Positions 48,808 to 61,069 of a stretch of DNA of 64,000 bases are shown piece by piece (the stretch's first letter is position 1; every line of letters begins with the position of its first letter). The DNA lies in NCBI GenBank assembly GCA_036850595.1, contig CM072159.1, positions 5,049,978-5,113,977 of the forward strand. The letters are read 5' to 3'. The translations under genes and the position numbers were made by a program. Source of the DNA: Rhyacichthys aspro (lineage: Eukaryota > Chordata > Actinopteri > Gobiiformes > Rhyacichthyidae). The notes below the pieces were generated by a model. It made no database searches and was not told the DNA's origin. It saw only the letters and a list, made by a program, of their open reading frames with translations.

Positions 48808-50029
48808 CCAATCATAACCATTGCATGTTTTTAATTTTACTGCCCCCAACATTCTGATTGGTTGTATGTCTATCTATACAATGAGCCATCAAAGTTTCCA
48901 ATTGAAATATAATCTACATTTCGAATTGCTAACAAACATAAAATCTGGGATTAACTCATTAGAGAAATATCCCCCAATGCTGTTTTTACTGACAAAAAAT
49001 AATTAATATGAGGTCAAAGTTTAAATAATTGTGATGAGTTTGAGGTCATATTGACTAGTACTAATTCCTTTCTATTTTGGAGGGATGACATGAGTTCTCC
49101 TCTATCCACAAAGCCCAACCATGACCAAGGCACAAGTCCAGCTCTGCCCAAACCTAGACTGATCGCCCTGGCCACTTTTCAGCCTTGAGCATCTGTAAGT
49201 GAATCAGCGGTGAGACAAACTGGTGCTGAGAGACTTTTCAGAGAGAGTCACCCAGGTAACCCTCCCTCTGGCACAGCAAACTAGAGCAGTGTATTAGTCA
49301 CAGGAGATGATTTTGTTTGCTGCCTGCCGTGTGTGTGTGTGCCACCACCACAGATACTTCATTTCTAGTCTAATGCCTGTGATTAGGCACTCCCTGTGGA
49401 CATTAAGGAGAGAGTCAACGCCTTCAGGTTAATTTTAGGTGGTCCGTGCCAACTCATTAGCCCAATTCCCAAACCAGCCGGAGCTCATTCATTAACAGTG
49501 TCAATCTAGATCGGAATAGTTCTACCTCATGTTGCTCTAAGCTTTTCAAAAATGCAAAATATATCATAGTACCTCTACTGAGTAACTCTTTACTAGGAAA
49601 AAACTAATTTGGCATGAAATTGTTAAAATATATAATGCTTAAACATAAAAAGAAAAAACAATCTTTTATCACTGCAGTGTGCTTAACTGACCACTCTTTC
49701 ACCACATTGTGAGTTTGTGGGCTCATTACCATCTCAGGAGAAAACATATCTCGCCAGATCAAAACAACTCTTCACACACTGGATAAAGATGTAAAAGTCC
49801 CATGTGAGTTTGCAGTAGTACAGATGCAGCCATAGTCCTTGAGTGCCATTTAATAGTTTATTATAATAGCAATCATTTGTGAGAAAAAACAAGACCTTCA
49901 GATACCATCTAGGTTTTATTATCAAGGATTATAACAGAATGTTCATTGCAGACAGTAAGCTTTGGCCAATCAGATCAACTAAAGGCTGCTGAGAACATAG
50001 AAAAAGTGTCTCTTCCAGCACTGGCTATG

Positions 50030-50032
<3 letters not shown>

Positions 50033-50105
<73 letters not shown>

Positions 50106-50163
50106 TAGAAACAAGAATATAAGAACAGTGTAAAAGTGGCACCTCGGTAACCTGACAAGCCAG
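50033..50163. repeat. (TA)n microsatellite plus 61-bp extra segment, copy 2
   Basis: A 70-bp TA array is followed by about 61 bp (50103-50163) not present in copy 1, where the array runs straight into 'ttgtctgttcc'. Either array slippage deleted the segment from copy 1 or it was added here. Confidence 0.85.
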
Positions 50164-50817
50164 ATTGTCTGTTCCACAGTACCGTCTGGGAGGGCTTCCA
50201 TAGAAAGCGTTTGCAATGGGCAGGTTCTTTAAATAAATACGTGGTTTGTGATTGGATTTATTATCTGTGACTAACCACAGTTTTATCCAATCAGAGCAAC
50301 GCCATGTGTTTAACATAACGTAGTATGTAACGGTAAGACGGTCACTACATCTTCAAACCTAAAACATGCCACATTATTGGTCACAACTGGTTAGGCCATG
50401 GTTTAGCAATTAATTCTTCACTTGGAGCAGTTCAAGACGGATTTTTGTGAGTTTGTAAACTCACAAATTTTGCGAGAATCCACCTGCAGCGCGTGGTAAG
50501 CGCCTCGCAGGGTCATATGCTCAATGTCATTCCTCTCTCTCTAACCCTGTTTCCTGTCTACAATTAAAGGCCTATAAATAAATAAATAATAAAGAGAAAG
50601 AAACGGCACAAAAAAGAGAAACATGAATTTAAAAAAGTAAAAAATAATCTCATTGCTTTCCTATCATGACACTAAACTCAGAGCTTGAAATTTAGGGTAA
50701 GATCCAGAATTCAGATACAATATGGAGTACTAGCTATAAAAAAATAAATCTACATTCAGCATGAACAGGAAAGTTGTTTGGACATGTAACCTGAAGTAAA
50801 GAGCAGGAAAAATAGTA

Positions 50818-50855
<38 letters not shown>
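50818..50855. repeat. (GTT)n microsatellite, copy 2
   Basis: Counterpart of 7635-7672. Confidence 0.9.
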
Positions 50856-50856
<1 letters not shown>

Positions 50857-53800
50857 AACGTGTGTCTTTTAATATGAACAAGGAAGTCATTTGGACGAAC
50901 TATAACCTAAAGTGAAGTGAGACTGATTCTGAACTGAACAACCACAGGAAGGAAGCCACTGATCTATGTGCCTTTTTGTAGGTGCTCTGTGGTCTCTTGC
51001 TGCACATTGACTTTTAATCAACAGTTTGGTCCCTTTTCTCTAGAGAAAGCTGTACATTACAAGCACTAAACAGTTATTTAAAAAAATGCTAATAATATTC
51101 ACAACCAACTTTACAAGGGTTGCCTGTGTTCTTACTCTATAATGTGCACGTGTCATGAGAGAAGGACAGACAAGGTATTCCAAAACTACATAATCCCTCC
51201 ATAGTCTGCAGTGTTCAGCTACAGAAGTGACACAAAGACAAAAAAGGCGAATGAGGACGGGCCATTTGGAAAGCTAATGTCTTTTATGGAGGTTTCACTT
51301 TACAACTTGCAGGACTTAAATGATTTGATGCTAACATATTGGTGTATCTGGCTTGGTTTATGACTATTAGTTTGTCTTAATGTTATGCAGTGTAGTTCTT
51401 ACATGTTGTAGGACCTGACATAACTTATTTGTATAGCTTACTGTACATTTAGGATATAGGACATATTTTATTGCTGCCTTCATCAATATCTGTATAAAAT
51501 CTTTATTGAAACGTACCATATTTTGCTCTGTGTAATTGGATAGCCAAATAGTCTTTTTCATTTTCCATATTTTAAGGATGATTTGCTGGCAAAGTGCGTT
51601 TAGAGGGACATTGGTGCAGACAGTGGTGCCATGAGAAGTGGAAAACCGATCAGTCCTAACTAAGTGGTACAGTACAGTGGGCGATGTTTACAAACTGTAT
51701 TTCCACCAGCTGTCTTTTCTCTGTCCAGGCGACTGCTTATATGCGTGTGCTTAAATGTTTATTGAAGGTTTTTGCTCTTCAGTCAGTAGTCTTCTCCTTT
51801 TACCCCCTTCCACTCAGAGCCAGCAGTCTTATTGTGACGAGGCCAGCACGCTCAATTACCCGCTCACAAGCCATTACCCTCACCCACGCTTCGTGCGCTC
51901 ACAGTTGCAACTTGTTCCAGTCAGCTGTGCAGCTGGCAGAAGTGTGGAAAAAAGCTCTTCTGTGACAGAGAAAATAAGACAATAACAGGCTTTTGAACAA
52001 TCAGTAATCAGAGATGCCATTATTGATCTACTAAATAATGCAGTCATACTGGATTTTGCAGATTGTCTTATGCAGTGTGTCATGGACTGAAGTGTTGTGG
52101 CACAGAGTGAGCCATGTATGTAATCTATTTTCTATTTTCTACCTTTATTAGATCCTGGTTTGAGATAATGAGTTAATTCCCTGCCGCACCAGTCCAACAG
52201 GACCTGTCATAAGCAGCTATTCTAGTAGAATGACCCAGTTGTCAACAGAAAGTTTAATAAGCTCTAGTCTTTTACCTTTTGTGATTGAAAGTAATTAAGC
52301 AAAAAATCCTCAGTCTTTAGTCCTGAAAGTTACAATATTACAATATTGCATTTAAATCACAGAAAACTTTCATCCTCATTCACCATGAGCAATTTTGAGT
52401 CACAAAATCACCTTGGCCTATATGTATCTTTGGACCATGGGATAAAGCTGGCGAGAACCCACAGTAGCATTAAGAGTGTGACCCTGTCTCATGCCCAAAG
52501 CAGCTTCAGCCTGCCATGACCAATACAAAATAATAAGTCAAAGATAAATTGACCTAGTATTTACAACAAAACAAACAAGTAAAAGTACTAATTTAGATTT
52601 TTTTTTGCAGGAGACAGAATCACTGGATGCAGTTTGATTTGTCTTTAAAAGGCTGTTTACATGACAAAGCTTTTGACCCAAAAGATTTTGTTGCAGTTTA
52701 GCAGCTCATTTTCACATGTACAGTTTTCTCTCTTCAGAAAAACTCATAACTTTTAAAAACGGCTAAAGAGGTGTTTTTAATTTATTGCAGCACAAGATCC
52801 GCTGCCGTGTAAACTGTGGAGATGGTGTATTCAGTGAGAACAATCACTCAACAGCTGTGTCTTACACAGCTATTGGCTGCCAGCAACACACAGCAAGTAG
52901 AACAACAATGGCAAAATACTGTTTTTGTGCTTCAAAAACTCATGTTTTGATAATATATTGTTTGTATTAGATAAATAAATCTATAAGCAGTGCTTCAAAA
53001 ACTCCAGGTTTAAAGAGTTGATATATTTTCAAGGGGAACTCTATTGCCCTTACTTATTATATTAAATGCCTGTAGTGTTAGCAACCGCAGAGTTAACAGC
53101 GGCTCCACTTGCCTGACAGATATACTACAGCATTCTCAACAGCAGAGTGTATCAGTGTGAAAGCAGATTGTTTTGATTACACTACTGGCCAGCTTTTTGG
53201 TGTTTTGTAAACGGCCCCTGAATGCAGCTGACTAGAAAAGAACCCATTATAGAACTGAGGATAGTACCAACATACTTGGAATAAATTGTCTCTGTACTGG
53301 CACAATGTGAAAAACATTAAACCAATCAAATAAACAAAGTATTGCATAAAGCCTGTTCCATTTTTTTTAGAGAAACCCTGACAAATGGTCCAACAGGATT
53401 GCTCGCCTATTCTTTTCAAGCTGATGTTTTACGGGGTAGATATATTTTACAAGACCTTCTGGCCATTTTTAGAACAAACATTACAATGTCAAAGTGATTT
53501 TTTTTTTCTTCATGGCTCAAATTACAAATGACATTTGAAATTCAATTTTGTTTGTAGTCTTCAGAATTTACCTCATATAATGGCACAATGATTTGCTCTT
53601 ATTCATAAGTAATCTGAGGGTAACAACCCCCATGGTCATACTGTGTCTGCTTTTGTAACATGCATTTAGACAGTAATTCACTTTGACCTAAATATCTGTT
53701 TGTAATAGTTTTCAGATGTAAGGCGTGCATATGCTTTTTTAGTCATGTAGCAGAGTAAAAGTGACATTTTGATCACATCATTCCCAGATGTGTCTTATTC

Positions 53801-56800
53801 AGGGTCTCTATGAAAACGAAAATGATGATTTACATGTTTTTGACTTATAAATAACACACAATGGCATTTGCAAAGTTTATTTTTGTCACAGTTTGGAGGC
53901 CTTTTAGCTGCTGCCTCACTGCTTGCATAAGTAGCTGGGTGGTATTTCCAAAGTACTGCAAGTAGCATTTAACATTTAACAATACTTTTTGACGGAGTTC
54001 GTCGCCATTTGTACTTGTGTTTAACAGTCACAGTGGCACAGGCAGAGAGAGCAATTTCACCTCTCACAATAGCTGTCAAAAAAGGACCCAGAATGCAATG
54101 CAGCCACTCGGACCAGTTCGGGGATTGCGAATGTTGTTGAGATGAAAAAGCCTCTCTGTGCTGTTGTTATCACTTTTCTCCAGCTGCTCACACTCACTCA
54201 CAATATTGGACACATCTGCTGTCACTGAATACATTTTACAGGTTCAGGGAAGTAGGAAATATGAATCAATTGAAAGTCAGATTCGTAGTTTATGTTAGTA
54301 AATAGCAGTAGGAAGACAGACCTTGAAACTAAGACAATAATGAGTGGTCGTGGGGGGTACCTTAACTGTTTGATAGAGTTAGCCCAACATTTGAAATTAA
54401 ATTTGTATAGACTGAAAGGCAATTTATTGCTCCATCACCGTGGAAACATAAGCAACGACTCCTCCTCCACAAACAAATATACGTAATGTGCATGCAGCAG
54501 CGCACAAACAAACACAGACAGGGTCCGGCCTTCTCACAATCTGAGGTGTGAGATTATGTGAGAAGATCTTACTCCCACCTGACCAGAAAACAAGGCGGCA
54601 GTTAAAGAGCAGTTCATGTGATGTTCTCGTTCTCATGGAGACATATACCGGCCAAATAATGAAAATTATGTGTGCACATTCAATATGAAGGGTTGTGAGA
54701 TTTTATACTATAGGAGCCAAAGTCAAAATGTCATGACTGAGATGTGAGTGTTGAAACCTCTCACTCATTGTGTAATTTTCTTAATCTTATGCAGTCTGGA
54801 AATATTTGTGGAAATATTTCTTATTTGGAAAATGGAGGTAATATTAAGTCATGTTACTGGTGGTCTGGATGTCCTGTGAAAGGATAGCATTCATTCATTC
54901 ACTTATTTGTCTTCTACCACTTGTCCCGTCAGAGGCTGTGGAGGGCTAGAGCCTATCCCAGCTGCTTTGGGCTTAAGGCTTGCATAAAGGAAGGTAGGTA
55001 GGGGTTATTAAGTGCTCTGAAAATGAGCAATGGCCCTCATTTCCCAAATTTTCGTACAAATTATAATAGTAAGGATTTACCAAGCATTCTTAGAGGGATT
55101 TTTCGTCCCTGTGCTATATCGTCCTTGTAACCTCAGTGAACACACGTCCTCATTAAAATAGCCTCAACATAAAATTAACATGGAATTAAAATAGGTCTGT
55201 TTGCAGATGGACAAGCCAGACGGCTCATATGCACTGTAGAAGCAAACCAGGAAAGAGCGTCACTAAGCCAGCTGTAGCATTTCTGTAGTGCTTTGATCGC
55301 ACATGTATAGGTTAAAAACTGTAAAAAAGTCTATTTCAAATACTTTATTTCTTCATTAATACTTCATTAATTTGATCTGAATTTAAAATCTTGCTCTGAC
55401 TCTGCCTTCTACATCAAACACTAACCCTCCAAGAGTCAATGCTTCAACTGAACCTGGACTGTTCAGATTTCACTCATCTCATCTGTCCTCTGGTCGCTAT
55501 GTCTCATACACTGGTCTTGACTCGGTCTTGTCATAGTTTGACGGTCTTGATCTGTAATAGTCTAGGTCTCGAAGATGACTTGGTCTCATTCAATATGGCC
55601 TTGAATTCAACTATTCATCATTAACTGTGTGCAGCAAAAATTTATTTGTAAGAAGCTCCATAAATGAGACCCAATGTTCTTAGTTCCATTTGTAAATGAA
55701 AGTTTTGCATCAATTACCAAAATAATATTGATTTCTGTACTGTACAAAATTAATTATCTTGGTTAGTTTAAAATGCCTATGTCAGAGTAACAATTACACA
55801 AGACAGAGCCCTTTATAAAGGGATCTTTAGACTGGTCTTGTGAACTACACCAGAATGCATAAGCAGATCTTTGTATATGAACCAATTTAACATGATTATC
55901 AGCAATAAATACATAGCAAGGAAAAGCAATATAATGTCAACATCCAAAATGCAACGCAAGGAGGAGCTGGTTTGTGGAAAATGGTAGTTGACTGAATGAG
56001 CTGATTTAACTAGTGTCCTGCTATTTACCAATACGCAAAGACTTCTTGCGCTTAGTCTTTCTCCACTATTTGTTTTGAATTAGCTTCACACTGATATTGT
56101 TGTCCATCTCCTCAAGCTTTTCAGTTAACACTCTCTGATGAGAAGGGAACAAACAGATCATGCAAACAAAATCAAATCAAATGTCAAGTTGATTATGGAT
56201 TAATTCATTGGAACAATAGCACGCAGATTGGACGAGGGCATCCGGTGTACAACAGAGCATGCACTGATTACAATCGGCCTCTTAAATGGCCCGTGGAGGA
56301 AATTGTAATCATCGCACACTGGAATCATCTGAACAACAAAGCCAAAGCAGCTCAGCCTCCTACTCACTGCATACTCACTCACACATCGGACTGCAAGGAA
56401 TGAGAAAATATTTGCTCATCTGATTCAGCGGGAGGAAGAAAGAGAGGCCTAGAGGAGAGAGAGCAGTCCTGACAAGTTGCCACAGCTGTCCAGTGTGATG
56501 TGCTTCCAAGGAGGTGTGTTTTCACAGCTCACCGTGTTCAATTCACATCTGACCGACACTAAACTGAAAAGGATCCTGCACACTGGAGACAGATAGGGCT
56601 GGAGTTTTTGGTTGATTTGAATTTATTGCATTGATTCTTTTTGGACTGACATTGTGATCTTTTTCTATAATTCATTTTTTTTAAGCGAGGGCCGTTCTTT
56701 GTGTGATTATGCATAACCTTATTCTATCAAGGTTTCTTTCCAGGCACAAAATTCTGTGTATGCCTCTACATGTTAGCCCTGCGATTAAATGGCAATTGTC

Positions 56801-58689
56801 TTGGATGTACCCAGCCTCTTGGTCAAAGTAGCTGGGATATGTGCCAGTTTTCCATGACCCGGAACAGGATAAGTGGTATAAAATAAATTATTTATTGAAA
56901 AGTTGTAATGTAAACACAATATAAAAGCACATGGATGAAAGCATATGCATTGGAGTCTGGTCTGATAAAGGTATAATGGCTCAAAGCTATTATGGAAGTA
57001 GCTATAATGGTTAGAAAGGTTAGTAAGAATAGTTTGAATAGGTATAGATATATGCAGATTTTATTTGAGCATGCTTACCTTCCAGAGAACAGTAAATGTG
57101 CATAAAATCGTTATTTAGGCACACTGATAACCAAGAAAATACTTCTTACTTAGCCAGGCCAGCCATCTTAATTTTTTTATTTTGTACAGAGAATTCCTCT
57201 GGCCCCTCTCAATCCATTTTGGATTATCAGGAGGCGGGCCAGAGAAATTAACGACCTTGTTGGGCTTGGGTGAAGAGCTCAGTGGCTGGGGCTCCAGATC
57301 CACTAGACTTGGCTAAAAAGTTGTATATCTGGGAGGTCAGACTACTTAATACAAGGGCTGGGTTCAAACTAACCTTTGTTTCTTACTTTGAACAGCATCA
57401 AAAATAGCTCCTTCTAGCCTTCTACAATGCTGCTGTGATCTTCCAGAGCCATAGTGCCTTTACTTTAGATGCTACAAGCAACTAATAATTACCAGAGAAA
57501 GTCATTTTGTGTTGGCTTTGCCACTATGTAATATGTTGGTTTTGCAAAGTGGCAAAAAATTGACAGGATTAGCGTAGCTTCCATGTGTTCATGTATGGTG
57601 ATTCCATGCAAATTAGCCAGAGAGTGTTTTTTGCATATTTTAGGACTTTTTGTTTAGTGTTTGCATTGAAAATTGTCTGAAAAAACAAACAACTACTATT
57701 TAATAGTAATCATAATGAAGATAAAGTCACTTGATAGACAGTAAAAGGGTGACCTCCTCATCTTACAAACCCTTGGAGCTGCTTTCCTTGCCCCTTTTAT
57801 CATAGGTACACTGTAAAAGATTTCTGTAAATTTACACCAAAGTTTCAACATTAATAACCTGCTATTTTGAAATGCAGCATTTATCTGGTATTTAATCCTT
57901 TAAAAAGTAAAATTACGACCCATTGCCTATATTTTAACCATATTAAAATGTATTTATATTAAAAAAAATTACATACCGTTAATTCACTATCCAAGAATGT
58001 GAACTAACAGTTTCATCCAATATTTTTGGAATTGTGGGAACTCTTCAGCTTTGCAGAGGCACATGTGAAGAGAAGACTGATTTGTTCATTTACAGCCATC
58101 CAACAATCTTTTTGGTGAGTAAGACATTTATTTTAATTTGCATGTAAGAGTTATGTGTAGGCTACAGATGTACAGTGTCTTTATTAAGAATTAGCCTAAA
58201 TTCAGCAAAAAATTCAAAATGTTTGTCTCTGGGTGCACATTCAAACATGTTTTCAGACTTTTTATGGACCAGTTTTAATCAATATTATTATTATTCTTTG
58301 CATTAACAAACTTGAATGCATTCAAATACGCTTTTAGTAGGCTGCAATAGTTCAATTTATTGACCGCGGTATCGGGAGGACAGACGGAGGGAAAACAAGT
58401 GAAGTTCCTTTTTGCGCGTTTATGCTAACACAGCTACAGGGAAATAAAACCGAGCGACCATGCATATAGCGGTCGTAGGTAGATCAGTTAAACCTTTACT
58501 TCAGCGCGATGCCCGGTGTTATACCACGAAATGTCCGCCTGAAATAGTCTCTGGCCAACGTTGGCCAACGTTATCGCTGGTTGCCATTAGCCTATTAGTG
58601 TGAGACTAATGTCTGCATAGTTTTTTCTGTCCATTAGCAACTTCCTTTAGACCTTTAGACAAACCGAAGGGGACTTTGATGAAGCCAAA

Positions 58690-58775
58690 TCAGTCACATC
58701 AGCGAGTGGCCCTCAGAATTCATTTTTGATCATTATGTGGCTCTTAGTAAAAAAAAGTTTGGACACCCCTGTCAT
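58690..58775 (-). repeat. Nested DNA-transposon end
   Basis: On the minus strand, 'caggggtgtccaaactttttt' type wording followed by a 'gagccacat' motif is a familiar hAT-like terminus in vertebrates. Only one end is recognised, lying within the larger element. Confidence 0.4.
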
Positions 58776-59261
58776 ACGGTGAAAGTTAAGTTTGTGGTTG
58801 GCTATTTCATTTGGCTGGCCATTTTAATACCAAGCCCCTATAAGTACAAAATATGCGCTGCATAGGGTCAGATTTAAATTGTGTTAGGTTTACCTACTAA
58901 ACTGTAGCCTATTTACAAATATATAATTAGTAGTTCCTATTTCCTACATTTTTAAATGATCTAATTAGTGCAAAGTCTGATAGTAGCCTAATTATATTGA
59001 GTATTGCTGTAGGCTATAGTATGTATATTTGGTAATATCTGTTTAGAATTATTTGTTAGATTATTGTATATTTTCCTTCTAAATATTAAGTTTATTTTAG
59101 AGGACATTCTGAAAGCTATTATTATTTTTGATATATCATCATCATCATAGATATTTTCTTTATGAGTTGATTACACAGTAAGAAATATATTCTCTGTTTG
59201 CATTTTTGGTAGATGATAGAAGACTTAATTCTAATATTTTTTTTCTTCTTCTGCTCCACAG

Positions 59262-60500
59262 ATACAGATCGTTTGTTGTCTGTCAACTGCTGATGGCTCA
59301 CTTCAGCTAATGTAAGTTTTATTTTTTCTATTATAATACAACCTAAATTATCATAAGTGATGTTCATGTTGGAATGTAATGTTTTTTAGGAATCTATGAC
59401 TACAGCCGACATCGAGAGGGCATTTGCCTTACCTGCAACTCCTCGCCTCATCCTGCTTGGTACGTTTTCATTCATCCACTTACTCAAAAGTATAGCTTTC
59501 ATCCACTCACACACCTCTTTATTATTCATCAACTCACACATCTGCCTATCAATCATCCACTCACTCACCCACCTATCTGTCATTCACTCACTCACTCACT
59601 CACTCACTCACTCACACATCTGTCTACCATTCATTCACTCACACATCTCTATCATTCACCCACTCACATCTGTCTATCATTCATTCATACACTCACACAT
59701 CTCCGTCATTCACCCACTCACATCTGTCTATCATTCATTCATACACTCACACATCTCCGTCATTCACCCACACACATCTGTCTATCATTCATTCATACAC
59801 TCACACATCTCCGTCATTCACCCACACACATCTGTCTATCATTCATTCATACACTCACACATCTCTGTCATTCACCCACACACATCTGTCTATCATTCAT
59901 TCATACACTCACACATCTCTGTCATTCACCCACTCACATCTGTCTATCATTCACTCACACATCTCTGTCATTCACCCACTCACACATCTGTCTATCATTC
60001 ATTCATACACTCACACATCTCTGTCATTCACCCACACACATCTGTCTATCATTCATTCATACACTCACACATCTCTGTCATTCACCCACTCACACATCTA
60101 TCATTCATTCATACACTCACACATCTCTGTCATTCACCCACTCACACATCTATCATTCATTCATACACTCACACATCTCTGTCATTCACCCACTCACACA
60201 TCTGTCTATCATTCATTAACTCACACATCTGTCTATCATTCATTCACTAACACATCTGAATGTATGAATTTGTGGTTAGATCATTGTAGTGACTACCTAC
60301 TAAATATCTTTAGTGTCTAACCCACTTTTATTTTCCAGGTGCTTCATTGGGATCAATCCCGAAAGAGGAACAAAAGCAGGGCAGGAACTGTTGTGTCCAA
60401 AAAAACTGGAAAAGCCACGGTAACAAAATCCACAACAGTCAACCCATGTGTATCCACACTCCTCAGAAAACTGCTGGATTTTGAGTGGGATTTTGTTTAG
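59262..60500 (+). pseudogene. Degenerate captured gene inside the transposon
   Basis: Exon-like pieces with GT-AG edges: 59262-59311 (acceptor CACAG, donor GTAAGT), 59390-59459 (donor GTACGT) with MTTADIERAFALPATPRLIL, and 60339-60500. In the last piece one frame begins CFIGINPERGTKAGQE and stops early; a second frame, shifted by one position, carries VVSKKTGKATVTKST, then NPCVSTLLRKLLDFEWDFV and TAG at 60498-60500. Together they look like one ancestral coding exon broken by a frameshift. The phase between the second and third pieces does not match, and a minisatellite fills the gap, so a middle exon seems lost. From memory, the 'TPRLILLG' and 'RCFIGINPERGTK' patterns occur in recurrent fish proteins annotated as uncharacterised or SAM-domain-like; this needs a protein search. 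AATAAA follows at 60717-60722. Confidence 0.55.
59480..60255. repeat. 54-bp minisatellite
   Basis: Irregular tandem array of a unit of about 54 bp built from 'cattcattcatacactcaca', 'catctctgtcattcaccca' and 'catctgtctat', with shortened units at both ends. Because 54 is a multiple of three, a 284-codon His/Ser/Ile-rich frame stays open across it; that frame is not a credible gene. Confidence 0.9.
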
Positions 60501-60738
60501 TTCTTTCTTTCTGATTTTTTTTTTTTTTAGTGCCAGTTGTTCATTTATGTCCATTTCCTTCTAAATTTGGCATCACAAAATATACAAAATGTAGTTCAAT
60601 TAATGTATTTCAATTGTCTGATCTGTTTGTGGCTTGTGATAATGGACCAAAACACATTAGAAAACAGTATTAATTTTATGCTGTTAAGCTTTTAAGCTGT
60701 AATGTTTCAAAGTTGAAATAAAGTTCTTAACAAAAAAT

Positions 60739-60742
60739 ATTA

Positions 60743-60773
<31 letters not shown>

Positions 60774-60800
60774 CATTCTTATTATTATTATTATTATTAT
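60739..60800. repeat. (TTA)n microsatellite
   Basis: An ATT/TTA array with one interruption, directly downstream of the AATAAA and an A-rich stretch, inside the transposon. Confidence 0.9.
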
Positions 60801-61069
60801 GTAGCAATCTTTTATAAATTAGTACGGTAAAAATGTGTAAAAGTTATGTCAATTGTTAAAAAACATTATTATGCAGTTCTTCTTGGCATGATTTAACGGG
60901 CAAATACTGTTTTGATCAATGAAAACACATGGACCTAATGTGATTTCGTGAACAGCATTAGACTGTAAAAAGTAGCAACAGTAAAATCGTGTTGAAGTAA
61001 CAGTAACATAATGGCAACTGTACTGCCAGTTCTTTACTGTTTTTTGACGAGGAAATTCTTTACAGTGTA

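Larger units (their letters stand above)
46411..57808 (+). other. Copy 2 equivalent of the presumed first intron
   Basis: Non-coding. Carries the counterparts of the copy 1 repeats: TA arrays at 48224-48307 and 50033-50102, the tRNA-derived repeat at 48673-48807, SINE part at about 50475-50590, GTT array at 50818-50855, and L2-like tails at about 54888-54985 and 56755-56885. The 751-bp MITE is absent (intact site at 57697-57698). Confidence 0.6.
57809..61067 (+). mobile_element. 3.26-kb TA-flanked DNA transposon with gene fragments, copy 2 only
   Basis: The left end is CACTGTAAAAGATTTC and the right end, reversed, is CACTGTAAAGAATTTC. TA lies on each side (57807-57808 and 61068-61069). Copy 1 has the empty site with one TA at 15453-15454, so the boundaries are exact. 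No transposase is visible, so it is non-autonomous. The CACTG termini recall the CACTA/EnSpm-Chapaev group, but a TA duplication also fits other groups, so the superfamily is open. Inside are a CpG-containing segment (about 58360-58580), a nested repeat end (58690-58775), exon-like pieces on the + strand, a minisatellite, a poly(A) signal and a TTA array. Confidence 0.88.

Noticed and set aside
59396..60250. 284-codon open reading frame on the + strand
   Set aside because: It is almost entirely a translated 54-bp minisatellite (His/Ser/Ile-rich), open only because the unit is a multiple of three. Only its first ~22 codons look protein-like, and these belong to a separate exon-like piece.
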